Assembly: GCF_900215155.1 (NCBI RefSeq)
Contig: NZ_LT907980.1
Coordinates: 744,001-808,000, forward strand
Length of the DNA: 64,000 bases
Direction of reading: 5' to 3'
Source of the DNA: Marinobacter sp. LV10R510-11A
Lineage (GTDB): Bacteria; Pseudomonadota; Gammaproteobacteria; Pseudomonadales; Oleiphilaceae
A program made the translations under genes and the position numbers. Positions 17,120-25,759 of the stretch are shown here, piece after piece (positions within the stretch are counted from its first letter, which is position 1; every line of letters begins with the position of its first letter). The notes beneath the pieces were generated by a model. That model was not told the DNA's origin. It did no database searches and worked only from the letters and a program-made list of their open reading frames with translations.

Positions 17120-18601
17120 ATGAGGGTATTCCTGGTCAGTGTGTTTTGCCTATGCGGCCTGACGGTGGCTTCAGCGTATGCCGATCAGCCAGCGCCATCG
17201 GTTTTGAAGGCGGGCCTTGAGCAATTTTCCCGTGCAAGCTCCGCCTGGAATGCGAGCACGGTTTCTTCCGTATCCCGACAACAGCTACTTTATGAGAAAG
17301 CTGAGCTTGCCCGCGTTGGCGGATCTGCCGAGCAAGCGGGCAAGATACTTGCGAGTATGGACGAGGGGTACTGGTCTGCCGTGGGCTATATCAATCTTTC
17401 TGGGGACTATGCTCGCAATGATCTGAATCCGTCACGGGCACTGGTTGCTCTGCGAGTGGCGCTGGCCATGGCCGACAAGGATTCCGACACTGAGCGCAAA
17501 ACAGCACTGCGCAGCCGGATTCTGTTGCGTGCAGGCTACTTGGCCTATACAAGCTCCGACTATGACAAGGCCATAGGTTTTTTAGAAAAAATACCACTGG
17601 ATAGCCACAAAACGCCCCAGGCGCTCTACTTCCATGGCTTGGCATTGGCGGAGCAGGGCCATCACCGGGCAGCCATGCAGAGCTGGCATCGGGCGAAAAA
17701 GTATCCCCTTGCTTACTCAGGCGTTGCAGATGCTTGGATAGGTATGGGGCGTGGCTACGATCTTTCTGGTTATCTGGGGCAGGCGGGCGAGGCTTATCTT
17801 GCCGCGAATGCGGCCTACGAAGGTGAGCGGGTCACTCTGCGCAAACTGGCGAGCCAGATTGAAGAGCAGGGGGCGTACAAAGCGCTTGTATTGGATGCGC
17901 GAGGTGCTGGTTCGGGCGACGCCGGCTCTGGGAAATCCGGCTCCAGTAGCCCGAAAGTAGAGTGGTTTCTCGCGGATAGCCGTACGCTCACTCAGCCTCG
18001 AATGGCCTATTTTCTTAGCTTTATGGAGCGATCCGAGGCTCAACAGGCCGTAAACCGTGTGCTGGATCTGGCGCAAATTATGGTCGAACTCGAACGCAAT
18101 GCTCAAGATCTTGATGTTTTCAGCACCGCTATTGCAGGCCAGCTTAAGTCGCCAAGTCGTTCCAACGAGGCGCCAAGAGCAGAAGCCCTGAAAGACAACA
18201 ATGCGCGGCTGGAAGAGCGCCTGAGTACTTTGCTTGCGCGAGCGGAGGGCGGCGAGTTAACTCCGGATCAGCGCTTGCAACTCAATATGTTGAAAACAAC
18301 CCTTTCCGACTCTGGCAAACAACTCGATAAACTTCACGGTAGGTCTGCTAACAGCTCGGCCAATCTTAAGTCGCTGCTTACTGAAGCTCGAAAACTACGC
18401 AAACAGTCACTCGCGTATTTAGAGACTGTTTCGGCTCTCCGTGTTCGGGCTGAAGCCTTGCTTGATCGCCTGGCACTCGAGTTTGTGGCCGCTCAGGACA
18501 AGAACATGGTGTTTGCTCTGGATAAAACCGAGCAACAAATCGCGCACCTTTATGAGTACCTGGCCCTGCAGGAATTGGATTCCGGGGAGCAAGAAAAATG
18601 A
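17120..18601 (+). CDS. Periplasmic TPR-repeat protein
   Basis: A 493-residue protein with a Sec signal (MRVFLVSVFCLCGLTVASAYA). The N-terminal half (about 45-240) has TPR helices, including RAGYLAYTSSDYDKAIGFLEKI and GLALAEQGHHRAAMQSWHRA. A glycine/serine-rich spacer (GAGSGDAGSGKSGSSS) lies near residue 265. The C-terminal half is long amphipathic helices likely to form a coiled coil (NNARLEERLSTLLARAEGG, LLTEARKLRKQSLAYLETV). The stop overlaps the ATG of the next gene by 4 bp. Repeat content and signal suggest a periplasmic scaffold; the precise function is unknown. Confidence 0.72.
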   Translation: MRVFLVSVFCLCGLTVASAYADQPAPSVLKAGLEQFSRASSAWNASTVSSVSRQQLLYEKAELARVGGSAEQAGKILASMDEGYWSAVGYINLSGDYARNDLNPSRALVALRVALAMADKDSDTERKTALRSRILLRAGYLAYTSSDYDKAIGFLEKIPLDSHKTPQALYFHGLALAEQGHHRAAMQSWHRAKKYPLAYSGVADAWIGMGRGYDLSGYLGQAGEAYLAANAAYEGERVTLRKLASQIEEQGAYKALVLDARGAGSGDAGSGKSGSSSPKVEWFLADSRTLTQPRMAYFLSFMERSEAQQAVNRVLDLAQIMVELERNAQDLDVFSTAIAGQLKSPSRSNEAPRAEALKDNNARLEERLSTLLARAEGGELTPDQRLQLNMLKTTLSDSGKQLDKLHGRSANSSANLKSLLTEARKLRKQSLAYLETVSALRVRAEALLDRLALEFVAAQDKNMVFALDKTEQQIAHLYEYLALQELDSGEQEK

Positions 18602-21417
18602 GACGTTTGCGTGTGGCTTTACTGCCCCTTTTCTTCTTCTGCAGTTTGGCGTTCGGGCAGGAATCTTTCCGTGTAGAGCTGGGGAAGGATGGTGAAACCA
18701 TTGCCGATATGCGCCCGGTATTTCTGAAATTTGAAACCCGGCCACTTCCCGCCATTTCGCCAGCGGAAGTGGCGAGACGCTATCAGCGGTTGTTCAACAC
18801 CACTGATGAGCCTGCAGTGCGTGTAGATGCACTGAACCGCCTAACTAATATCCGCGAGCGTTCCGGTGAAGACATAGGGTTTACCCCGGCGGAAGAAGCA
18901 GAGGTGTATCAACAGGCGATTGAGAGCTATGAGTCTATTCTTGAGCGCGGTGCGTTTGGCGGCCGCCTGGATGAGCTTTTGTATCAAATGGCTAAAGCCA
19001 ATGCTTTGACGGGCCAGAACTCTGCCTCTGTGAAGTGCCTGCAACAGCTCGTTGGCCTGTATCCAGATTCGGCTCTGGTGCCGGAAGCTAGATTCCGGAT
19101 TGCAGAATCGGCTTTCGCCGCCGGCAACTATGTTGAGGCGGAGGCAGGGTACCGGGAGCTTGTTGATGGGAGTGGCGATGCCGGTGGCTTGAAAAGCAAG
19201 GCGCGCTACATGCTCGGATGGGCACTTTTCAAACAGGGTTCCCATGCCTGGGAGCGCGCTGGGCGCAGATTTGTTGAGGTATTGGATGAGTCTTTGCCAA
19301 GCACTGAAAGCCTTGATCAAGTTTCCGAATCCAACGTAGACAGCATTGATGACACTCTTCGAGTTCTGGCATTGATGGCCAGCCGCCGGAACGGTGCAGA
19401 AACCCTGATGAGTTGGTTGCAGCCTGAAGCGCTACGTCCCTGGACGCCCCTGGTGTTTGATCGGCTTGCGGATTTATACGCGGTGCAAGGTGATGCTGAG
19501 GCCAGCGTGGAGACCAATCGGGCGTTTGTGAACTATTTCCCTGAGCATCCTCAACGGGCGGGCTTTATGGCGCAGGTTGTGGATGTCTGGAACCGTGCCG
19601 GCAAGCCCGCACAAGCCAGAGAGGCTATGGCCGACTACATCGCTCTGTTTAACGATCAGCGTGATTATGCTGGCTTAGAGCCCGATTATCGTGACAAATG
19701 GCGTAAGTTTAGCCGCTTTCTTGCGGATTATCATTACGCGAAAGGCAGCTCTGGCGAAGGCGAAGTTGTCGCTAACTACGGGGCTGCTGCTAAGTATTAC
19801 GAGGGATTGGCGCAGCGTAGCGACGGCGCCGGTGAGTTTTTTCGCCTTGCGGGTGACGCGCGGCTGCAGGCAGGGGAGTACCCCTCTGCGCTTAAAGATT
19901 TTCACATGGCGGCTTATGACGTGCCTGGCTACGAACAGAGCGCCGATGCCGGCTGGGCCGCCATTGTTCTGGTGCGGGCAGGTGTAATCGGAGAAAGGGT
20001 TTCCCCTGGGTTTGGCCCCAGCCTTGCAGATCTGGCTGCTGAAACAGATAGGTTTATCGAACGCTATGGCTCCGACGGCCGAGCCCCGGGGTTGTTGGCA
20101 GATTTGGCAACGCGCTGGCTCGACATTGGGGATAACGATCGAGCGTTGCACTACGCCACGCAAGCGCTTGGTCACCCACAAGCCGTACCCGAAACACGTT
20201 ATGCGGCGTGGGTAGTAATGGCTCAAGTTCGGCAATACACACGAGCCTATGGGCTTGCCGAACGAGCCTGGCGAGAGGCCTTGGCGCTTGCCTCCGGTGA
20301 ATCCGCAACCGGTGCAATGAAGGCGCAGGCTGCGGGTCTGCGTGAGCAGCTTGCCACGGCCATCTATCGCCAAGGGGAGCAAGCGGCCGGGGCCGGTAAG
20401 ACGGCGATGGCGGTCGCACACTTTCAGCGCATCGAGACAGTGCTTCCTGGGTCGGAAACCGCCGTTAAAGGTCGTTTTGACGCAGCAAACACCCTACTTA
20501 AGGCCGCCGAATGGCAGCCGGCGATCAACGAACTTAACCGCTTCCGCGCAGATTACCCAGGGCACGCGCTTACCTTGGGAATCAGTGAGAAACTGGTTCT
20601 GGCCTATACCACATCGCGCCAGCCTTTGCGGGCAGCGGGCGAGTTGATGGATATGGCGGATAACGGCAGGGGTGAGTCAAACGCGGGCCAAGATGAGGCG
20701 CTGGGCTACCGCCTTAGGGCCGCTGAGCTGTTCCATGCCGCTGAGGCGGAGGGCCAGCGCAATGCAATCTATGAGAACTATCTTGCAATCAGCCCAAGTG
20801 CTATGAACGCGAATGAGCATGTTCAGCTGCAGACCATGCGCCATAGGTTGATAGAGGCGGGCAACCAGTCCGCACAATGGCAGGCTGAGTTGGTGTCGGC
20901 GGAGCTGGAAAGCCGTTGGCATTCGGAGCAGACCTTACAGTGGGCGGCCCGGGGAGCGCTGACAATGGGTGCTGAAGTGGCCGCAGAGTTCGCGAGTGTT
21001 AAGTTGAGCCTTCCCCTTGAGGCGTCGCTGGATCAAAAACAGCGCGCCATGGAAAAAGCACAGGCGCACTTCCGCAATGCTGCATCTCTTGGTGGCGCTA
21101 CCGTTTTGCCTGAATCTTTGTTCCGTCGTGCGGAGCTTCATCGGATCATGGCTAAAGACCTTATGGCTTCTGCTGCGCCAAGGGGGCTGAACGAGATGGA
21201 GCAGATGCAATACCGCATGCTGCTTGAGGAAGAGGCATATCCGTTCGAAGAGCGTGCCATTGCGTTGCATTCGGAAAACCATCAGCACATTAACGCCGGT
21301 GGTTTTAATGACTGGATAGAAAAAAGCCTGGGAGTTCTGGCGGAACTGCACCCGGGCCGGTATGACCGGTCGCTGCAGTGGATGAGCGGGACAGTGGAGG
21401 GCCATGATGGTGTATAA
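18598..21417 (+). CDS. Very large exported TPR-repeat protein
   Basis: A 939-residue protein with a short Sec signal (MRRLRVALLPLFFFCSLAFGQ) and TPR/solenoid helices along most of its length. Examples are ALTGQNSASVKCLQQLVGLYPDS-like units, YVEAEAGYRELV, ARDAEYPSALKDFHMA-type units near 430 and QGEQAAGAGKTAMAVAHFQ near 600. Repeats of the YfiO/BamD or CpoB type (SALVPEARFRIAESAF) suggest an outer-membrane or cell-wall associated scaffold. Both ends overlap neighbours (4 bp at the start, 11-14 bp at the end), so it is coexpressed with them. Similar giant TPR proteins accompany AgmX/PglI and Tol-like clusters in other bacteria. Confidence 0.72.
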   Translation: MRRLRVALLPLFFFCSLAFGQESFRVELGKDGETIADMRPVFLKFETRPLPAISPAEVARRYQRLFNTTDEPAVRVDALNRLTNIRERSGEDIGFTPAEEAEVYQQAIESYESILERGAFGGRLDELLYQMAKANALTGQNSASVKCLQQLVGLYPDSALVPEARFRIAESAFAAGNYVEAEAGYRELVDGSGDAGGLKSKARYMLGWALFKQGSHAWERAGRRFVEVLDESLPSTESLDQVSESNVDSIDDTLRVLALMASRRNGAETLMSWLQPEALRPWTPLVFDRLADLYAVQGDAEASVETNRAFVNYFPEHPQRAGFMAQVVDVWNRAGKPAQAREAMADYIALFNDQRDYAGLEPDYRDKWRKFSRFLADYHYAKGSSGEGEVVANYGAAAKYYEGLAQRSDGAGEFFRLAGDARLQAGEYPSALKDFHMAAYDVPGYEQSADAGWAAIVLVRAGVIGERVSPGFGPSLADLAAETDRFIERYGSDGRAPGLLADLATRWLDIGDNDRALHYATQALGHPQAVPETRYAAWVVMAQVRQYTRAYGLAERAWREALALASGESATGAMKAQAAGLREQLATAIYRQGEQAAGAGKTAMAVAHFQRIETVLPGSETAVKGRFDAANTLLKAAEWQPAINELNRFRADYPGHALTLGISEKLVLAYTTSRQPLRAAGELMDMADNGRGESNAGQDEALGYRLRAAELFHAAEAEGQRNAIYENYLAISPSAMNANEHVQLQTMRHRLIEAGNQSAQWQAELVSAELESRWHSEQTLQWAARGALTMGAEVAAEFASVKLSLPLEASLDQKQRAMEKAQAHFRNAASLGGATVLPESLFRRAELHRIMAKDLMASAAPRGLNEMEQMQYRMLLEEEAYPFEERAIALHSENHQHINAGGFNDWIEKSLGVLAELHPGRYDRSLQWMSGTVEGHDGV

Positions 21418-21973
21418 ACTAAAATGCTATCTAAAACACTATCTAAAAAACTATCTAAAATCCTATGTCTGTTGCAGTTTGCTGGTAGCTACTTTTTTGC
21501 TTTCTAGTTTGCTGTCTGGTTGCGCAGGGCAGTCGATGCAGCCGTCGCAGCCCGCATCTCAATCCGCAGTTCCGCCCACATCTAAGCCAAAGCCGCCGCC
21601 TAACCCGCAGCAAGCACTTATACATGCACGGGAGGGCGCAGCAGCTTACGAGCAGGGTGACGTTTCAGCGGCGATTGATGCCTGGCAGTTGGCTGTTGAG
21701 CTCAACCCAGATGATGCCGTCACTCACAACAATTTGGCGCTTCTGCTAAAGCAGAAGCATCGCTTCAGTGAGGCAGCTGCGCTACTGGAAACTGGCCTTG
21801 AAAGTTCGCCAGAAGTGGCCGAACTGCACTACAACCTTGCGGTTATTTCTGAGCTTTACCTGCTGGATTTGAACAGGGCGCTTACACATTACCAGCGCTA
21901 TCAGACACTATCGGCCAGTGAAGATAAAAAGGTAACCGGATGGATTGCGGATCTGGAAAGGAGGCTGAATTAA
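21407..21973 (+). CDS. TPR-repeat lipoprotein
   Basis: About 188 residues. The lipobox LSGC puts the lipidated cysteine at residue 39 from the chosen ATG (21407, six bases after GGAGG; an ATG at 21404 is also possible). The n-region of the signal is unusual: four 12-bp repeats encode LKxY units. A proline-rich tether follows (PPTSKPKPPPNPQQ), then two to three TPR units (GAAAYEQGDVSAAIDAWQLAVELNPDD and LLLKQKHRFSEAAALLETGL). The gene overlaps the 3' end of the large TPR gene. It is likely an outer-membrane-tethered partner for the other TPR proteins. Confidence 0.78.
   Translation: MVYKLKCYLKHYLKNYLKSYVCCSLLVATFLLSSLLSGCAGQSMQPSQPASQSAVPPTSKPKPPPNPQQALIHAREGAAAYEQGDVSAAIDAWQLAVELNPDDAVTHNNLALLLKQKHRFSEAAALLETGLESSPEVAELHYNLAVISELYLLDLNRALTHYQRYQTLSASEDKKVTGWIADLERRLN
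21419..21466. repeat. Four in-frame 12-bp tandem repeats in a lipoprotein signal sequence
   Basis: Four consecutive copies of CTAAAAnnnTAT (third codon variable: TGC, CAC, AAC, TCC) encode LKCY-LKHY-LKNY-LKSY. The unit is a multiple of three, so copy-number change would lengthen or shorten the signal peptide n-region without a frameshift. Confidence 0.85.
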
Positions 21974-22354
21974 ATGATGAGAATGGCTTCCTGTCTCCAT
22001 AACCTGGCTCACGCCTCAGCTAGGCCTCTAGTTAAGGTTCTCTATCTATTCGTGCTGCTCATACCTGCTGTTTGCAATGCTTCAGGTGCTGAGGGTCAGG
22101 TGCGTGGTGATGATGCCCTGCAGAGCAAACCGTTTGGCCTGAGCATTGAAGGCATTTCTGCCAGTGTGGGTGAAGATGAGCCGCGAGTGCTGACTATTTT
22201 GCCCTGGCGTGCACCCACGTTGCCGCGTCGGCCAAGAGCAGAGCTGGAAAACTCCGCTCCAGAACTTGTTCAGCCTCTTGACCCCTTGGCGCTTGAGCGC
22301 CATCGCGAGTTCCGTCGTAGTTTGGGTGTCACACATCCTGGTGGGCGGCAATGA
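21974..22354 (+). CDS. Small secreted protein of unknown function
   Basis: 126 residues. A hydrophobic stretch (VLYLFVLLIPAVCNASG) at about 20-36 with basic residues before it acts as a signal peptide. The mature part is short, without cysteines, and proline/arginine rich in the middle (LPWRAPTLPRRPRAELE). It lies between the TPR lipoprotein and the TonB-like gene and overlaps the latter by 4 bp (ATGA). I do not recognise a family. Its fixed position in an overlapping operon argues that it is real and part of the same assembly. Confidence 0.6.
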   Translation: MMRMASCLHNLAHASARPLVKVLYLFVLLIPAVCNASGAEGQVRGDDALQSKPFGLSIEGISASVGEDEPRVLTILPWRAPTLPRRPRAELENSAPELVQPLDPLALERHREFRRSLGVTHPGGRQ

Positions 22355-23382
22355 CCGGTATGAATGCTATGCCTGCTAATGCCGAGTTCGGCCTCTCAAA
22401 CCCATTGGGGCGAGTGTCTTTGTCCTCGCTATCGTGGAGTCGGGAGGAGGGCGAGCGCCTGCGCTTGGCGGTTATTACTGTTGTAGCCCTTCTACTGTTT
22501 GTTCCGCTGGCTGTGTTGATTTCCACGCTCGATGTGCCGGCACCTGAGCGGGAAAAGGCTGAAAGCCTGCCACCACAACTCGCAAAGCTGCTTGTGAAGC
22601 CTGAAGTCGTTGAAAAGCCGAAAGCTATTGAAAGGCCAGAAGCCATTGAAAAACCAGCGCCCAAACCCGAAGAGGTCGCTGCGCCGCCTGAGCCGAAACC
22701 TTCCCCGCAGGTGGCGAAGCCAGAACCAAAACCCGTTCCTGTTCAGCCGGCGCCAAAACAGACCAGCCAGAGTGTTGAGCAAGCCCGGGAAACTGCGTCC
22801 CGTTCTGGGCTACTGACGATGAAAGATCGCCTGGCCTCAATGCGTCAGCCGGCCGCTAGGGCCGTACCGGTTATCCAAGCGAATACCGGTGACGCGTCTG
22901 GCTCTGCAGGCGGTGTCAAAACCCAAGCCGTTGGGGATGTGCAGCAGGGCAGTGGTGGGGTTAAAAATGTGCAGTCGACCGCCCGGGCGGATGTAGACGT
23001 TGCCGGGCACCAGGTAAGAAAGGTAGCAGCTCCATCACAAGCGCAACCTGCAGTGGCTAGTGCGCCTGCGCCCAAGCAGAAGCCTTCGGTGGGTGAGCGT
23101 GCCATGAGCAATATCCGGCAGGTGTTTGATTCGGGCAAAACGGCGCTTTATTCGCTGTATCAGCGCGAGCTAAGAAAGGATCCAACCCTGGAAGGTAAGG
23201 TGTTGCTGGAGTTGGTTATTGAGCCAGATGGCTCTGTATCAGCGTGCAAGGTGGTCAGTTCTGAGCTTGAGAGCCCGGCACTGGAGCAGAAAATCGCCAT
23301 GCGGGTTCGCCTTTTCAATTTTGGCGCCGATAGCGTTGAAGCCCGAAAGGTAAGGTTCCCTATAGATTTCCTTCCGGGCTAA
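22351..23382 (+). CDS. TonB-like energy-transducer protein with AgmX/PglI-type C-terminus
   Basis: A 343-residue protein with cytoplasmic N-terminus, one transmembrane helix at about 38-60 (LRLAVITVVALLLFVPLAVLI), and a Pro/Lys/Glu-rich periplasmic spacer (VEKPKAIERPEAIEKP, PKPVPVQPAPKQ). The C-terminal domain (about 270-343) contains VLLELVIEPDGSVSACKVVSS, which fits TonB-family/AgmX-PglI C-terminal domains. Such proteins normally draw on an ExbB/ExbD or AglRQS motor. No such gene is in this operon or elsewhere in the window. It is last in the operon, 17 bp before the convergent maoC stop. Confidence 0.78.
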   Translation: MTGMNAMPANAEFGLSNPLGRVSLSSLSWSREEGERLRLAVITVVALLLFVPLAVLISTLDVPAPEREKAESLPPQLAKLLVKPEVVEKPKAIERPEAIEKPAPKPEEVAAPPEPKPSPQVAKPEPKPVPVQPAPKQTSQSVEQARETASRSGLLTMKDRLASMRQPAARAVPVIQANTGDASGSAGGVKTQAVGDVQQGSGGVKNVQSTARADVDVAGHQVRKVAAPSQAQPAVASAPAPKQKPSVGERAMSNIRQVFDSGKTALYSLYQRELRKDPTLEGKVLLELVIEPDGSVSACKVVSSELESPALEQKIAMRVRLFNFGADSVEARKVRFPIDFLPG

Positions 23383-23399
23383 GCTGGCGTGTGCGGTTA

Positions 23400-23891
23400 T
23401 CAGTCGTCGCTTTCAATGGTGATGTGTGGAAGCGCTGGCTTATAAAGGCAAACCTTTTCGGTGGGGGCTATAACCTTGGCTTCACCTGTAACAACTTTCT
23501 GGTCGTTTTGATTGGTTACGATGCACTGGAATACCACCCGGTTTTTCGGATCTTTGCGCGATACGGTAAGGCTTACGGTTAACGTATCATCCAGTTTTAC
23601 CGGGCGTTTAAAAGAAAGGCTCTGCTCCAGATATATGGTGCCTGGGCCGGGCATAACCGTAGCCAGCGCGGCCGAAATCAACGATCCGCTCCACATGCCG
23701 TGGGCAATGCGTTCCCCAAATATGGAGTTGGCGGCAAATTCGGGGTCTAAATGCACCGGGTTAACGTCTCCCGAAACAGCAGCAAATAGCACCAGTTCGC
23801 GTTCTGAGAGAGTACGCGTAAACGTTGCAGTATCACCCTCGTGAAGCTCATCATAGGTGAGGTTTTCAAGAGTATCAAGGGTGTCGCTCAT
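23400..23891 (-). CDS. MaoC-like (R)-enoyl-CoA hydratase
   Basis: A 163-residue single hotdog-fold protein. The hydratase motif FAAVSGDVNPVHLDPEFA carries the catalytic Asp and His, followed by FGERIAHGMWSGSLIS. It should hydrate trans-2-enoyl-CoA to (R)-3-hydroxyacyl-CoA or act on an ACP substrate. The frame extends upstream to 23984, but the ATG at 23889-23891 has an AAGGGAG ribosome site and fits family length. It is divergent from fadD, which fits a role in fatty-acid metabolism. Alternative: the N-terminal hydratase-like half of phosphotransacetylase fusions, but the length here is the stand-alone form. Confidence 0.87.
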   Translation of the reverse strand: MSDTLDTLENLTYDELHEGDTATFTRTLSERELVLFAAVSGDVNPVHLDPEFAANSIFGERIAHGMWSGSLISAALATVMPGPGTIYLEQSLSFKRPVKLDDTLTVSLTVSRKDPKNRVVFQCIVTNQNDQKVVTGEAKVIAPTEKVCLYKPALPHITIESDD

Positions 23892-23926
23892 TAGGTGCTC
23901 CCTTCGCAAGGCCTTTGGGTACAGGC

Positions 23927-23948
23927 GTTTCTGGTTATGTCGTGAAAC
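23927..23948. promoter_or_regulatory. Inverted repeat in the maoC-fadD divergent promoter region
   Basis: GTTTC (23927-23931) and GAAAC (23944-23948) are inverted with a 12-base spacer. PsrA-type fatty-acid regulators bind GAAAC-GTTTC half sites, but in the opposite order and with shorter spacing, so this is only a possible operator. The 186-bp gap holds the promoters of both genes. Confidence 0.2.
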
Positions 23949-24077
23949 TACCTCATCGTTAACAAAACTGCTATTCTCTCCCAACTTTTTTGACCCTGAT
24001 ACTTATGTCGCGTTGATTTTTACACCGCTCGGCACTCGTAAATTTTTATAAAGAGAAGCGCTAGACAGGAGATGGTG

Positions 24078-25754
24078 ATGGATTTTGAGGCGTTCTATCA
24101 AGACAAATACCCCGCCGGTGTTCCCCGCGAAGTTGATCTGACTAAATACAGCAGTATGGTGGACGTGTTTGAACAGGCGGTTAAAAAGTACCCAGACCGC
24201 CCCGCGTTTAGTGCTGTCGGCGCAACTCTCACTTATCGCGATCTGGACACTCAAACCCGTAACTTTGCGGCTTGGCTACAAAACAAGACCGATCTTAAGC
24301 CCGGCGATCGTATTGCCGTGCAAATGCCTAACTTGACCCAGTATCCTGTCGTGGTATTTGGCGCCATGCGTGCCGGCCTGATTGTGGTTAACACCAACCC
24401 GCTGTACACCACTCGCGAGATGGAACATCAGTTCAACGATTCCGGTGCTAAAGCCCTGGTTGTGCTGGCGAACATGGCGGTAAACGCCGAGAAAGTTCTG
24501 CCCCACACCAGCATTGAGCATGTAATCGTCACTGAAATTGCCGACATGCATTCGCCCATCAAGCGCACGCTGATGAATGCAGTGGTAAAGCACGTTAAAA
24601 AGATGGTGCCGCCGTTTAGCATCCCGCAGGCTCACAAGTTGCCGGCGGTACTCAGCGCTGGCGCTCGGGAAAAGTTCACACCGGTTGAGTGTAAGCCGGA
24701 CGACATCGCCGTGCTTCAGTACACAGGTGGAACAACCGGCATTGCCAAGGGAGCGATGCTCACCCACGGCAACCTGGTAGCCAACCTGCTGCAAGTTCGC
24801 CCAATGATGGAAGACTCCGTCGTTGAAGGGCAGGAAGTGGTCATTGCGCCTCTGCCGCTTTATCACATTTACTCCTTCACGCTGAACTGCGGCATTATGC
24901 TGGAAGCCGGCGGCCACAACGTTCTTATTCCCAATCCGCGGGACATCCCGGGCTTTGTGAAAGAGCTGAAAAATTTCAAGTTCACCGCATTTCTGGGCTT
25001 AAACACCTTGTTCGTTGCTCTGTGCAATAACGAAGAGTTTCAGGATCTTGACTTCAGCCATCTTAAGCTGACGTCCTCTGGTGGTATGGCTCTCACCAGC
25101 GATACCGCAAAAATGTGGGAGCGCGTAACCGGCTGTGCAGTATCAGAAGGTTATGGCATGACCGAAACCTCACCAGTGGTTACCTTTAACCCCCACAGTG
25201 CGATTCAGCTGGGGACTATTGGTTTGCCGGTGCCGTCTACCCAGGTTAAAACCCTTGATGACGACGGCAATGAAACACCTCTGGGTGTACCGGGCGAACT
25301 TTGTGTGAAAGGCCCGCAGGTTATGCGTGGCTATTGGCAGCGCCCGGAAGACACGCAAAAGTCGTTCACTGAAGATGGCTATATCCAGACCGGCGACGTT
25401 GCCGTGATTCAGGAAGACGGCTATATACGCATTGTCGATCGCAAGAAGGACATGATCATCGTTTCCGGGTTTAACGTTTACCCCAACGAGATTGAGGATG
25501 TTGTATCCAGCCATCCGAAGGTGGTTGAGTGCGCAGCCGTAGGTATTCCCGATGCCAAAAGCGGTGAGGCCGTTAAAGTGTATCTTGTCGCTTCGCCCGA
25601 AGGTGTCACCGAAAATGAACTCAAGGAGTTTTGTCGTGAGCGCCTGACCGCCTACAAAGTGCCTCGCTACTTTGAATTCCGCGATGAGCTGCCAAAAACC
25701 AACGTAGGTAAAGTTCTGCGCCGCGAGCTGCGCGACGAACCGGAGAACAAGTAA
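24078..25754 (+). CDS. fadD: Long-chain fatty acid-CoA ligase
   Basis: A 558-residue AMP-forming acyl-CoA synthetase that activates fatty acids for beta-oxidation or lipid synthesis. Motifs: P-loop-like YTGGTTGIAKGAMLTH near 215, YGMTETSPV near 360, and the fatty-acyl signature DRKKDMIIVSGFNVYPNEIE near 455, with the catalytic Lys close to the end (PKTNVGKVLRR). The ATG at 24078 lies about six bases after CAGGAG, so it is chosen over the ATG at 24072. hrpA follows after 5 bp, so the two are probably cotranscribed. Confidence 0.93.
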   Translation: MDFEAFYQDKYPAGVPREVDLTKYSSMVDVFEQAVKKYPDRPAFSAVGATLTYRDLDTQTRNFAAWLQNKTDLKPGDRIAVQMPNLTQYPVVVFGAMRAGLIVVNTNPLYTTREMEHQFNDSGAKALVVLANMAVNAEKVLPHTSIEHVIVTEIADMHSPIKRTLMNAVVKHVKKMVPPFSIPQAHKLPAVLSAGAREKFTPVECKPDDIAVLQYTGGTTGIAKGAMLTHGNLVANLLQVRPMMEDSVVEGQEVVIAPLPLYHIYSFTLNCGIMLEAGGHNVLIPNPRDIPGFVKELKNFKFTAFLGLNTLFVALCNNEEFQDLDFSHLKLTSSGGMALTSDTAKMWERVTGCAVSEGYGMTETSPVVTFNPHSAIQLGTIGLPVPSTQVKTLDDDGNETPLGVPGELCVKGPQVMRGYWQRPEDTQKSFTEDGYIQTGDVAVIQEDGYIRIVDRKKDMIIVSGFNVYPNEIEDVVSSHPKVVECAAVGIPDAKSGEAVKVYLVASPEGVTENELKEFCRERLTAYKVPRYFEFRDELPKTNVGKVLRRELRDEPENK

Positions 25755-25759
25755 TTACG

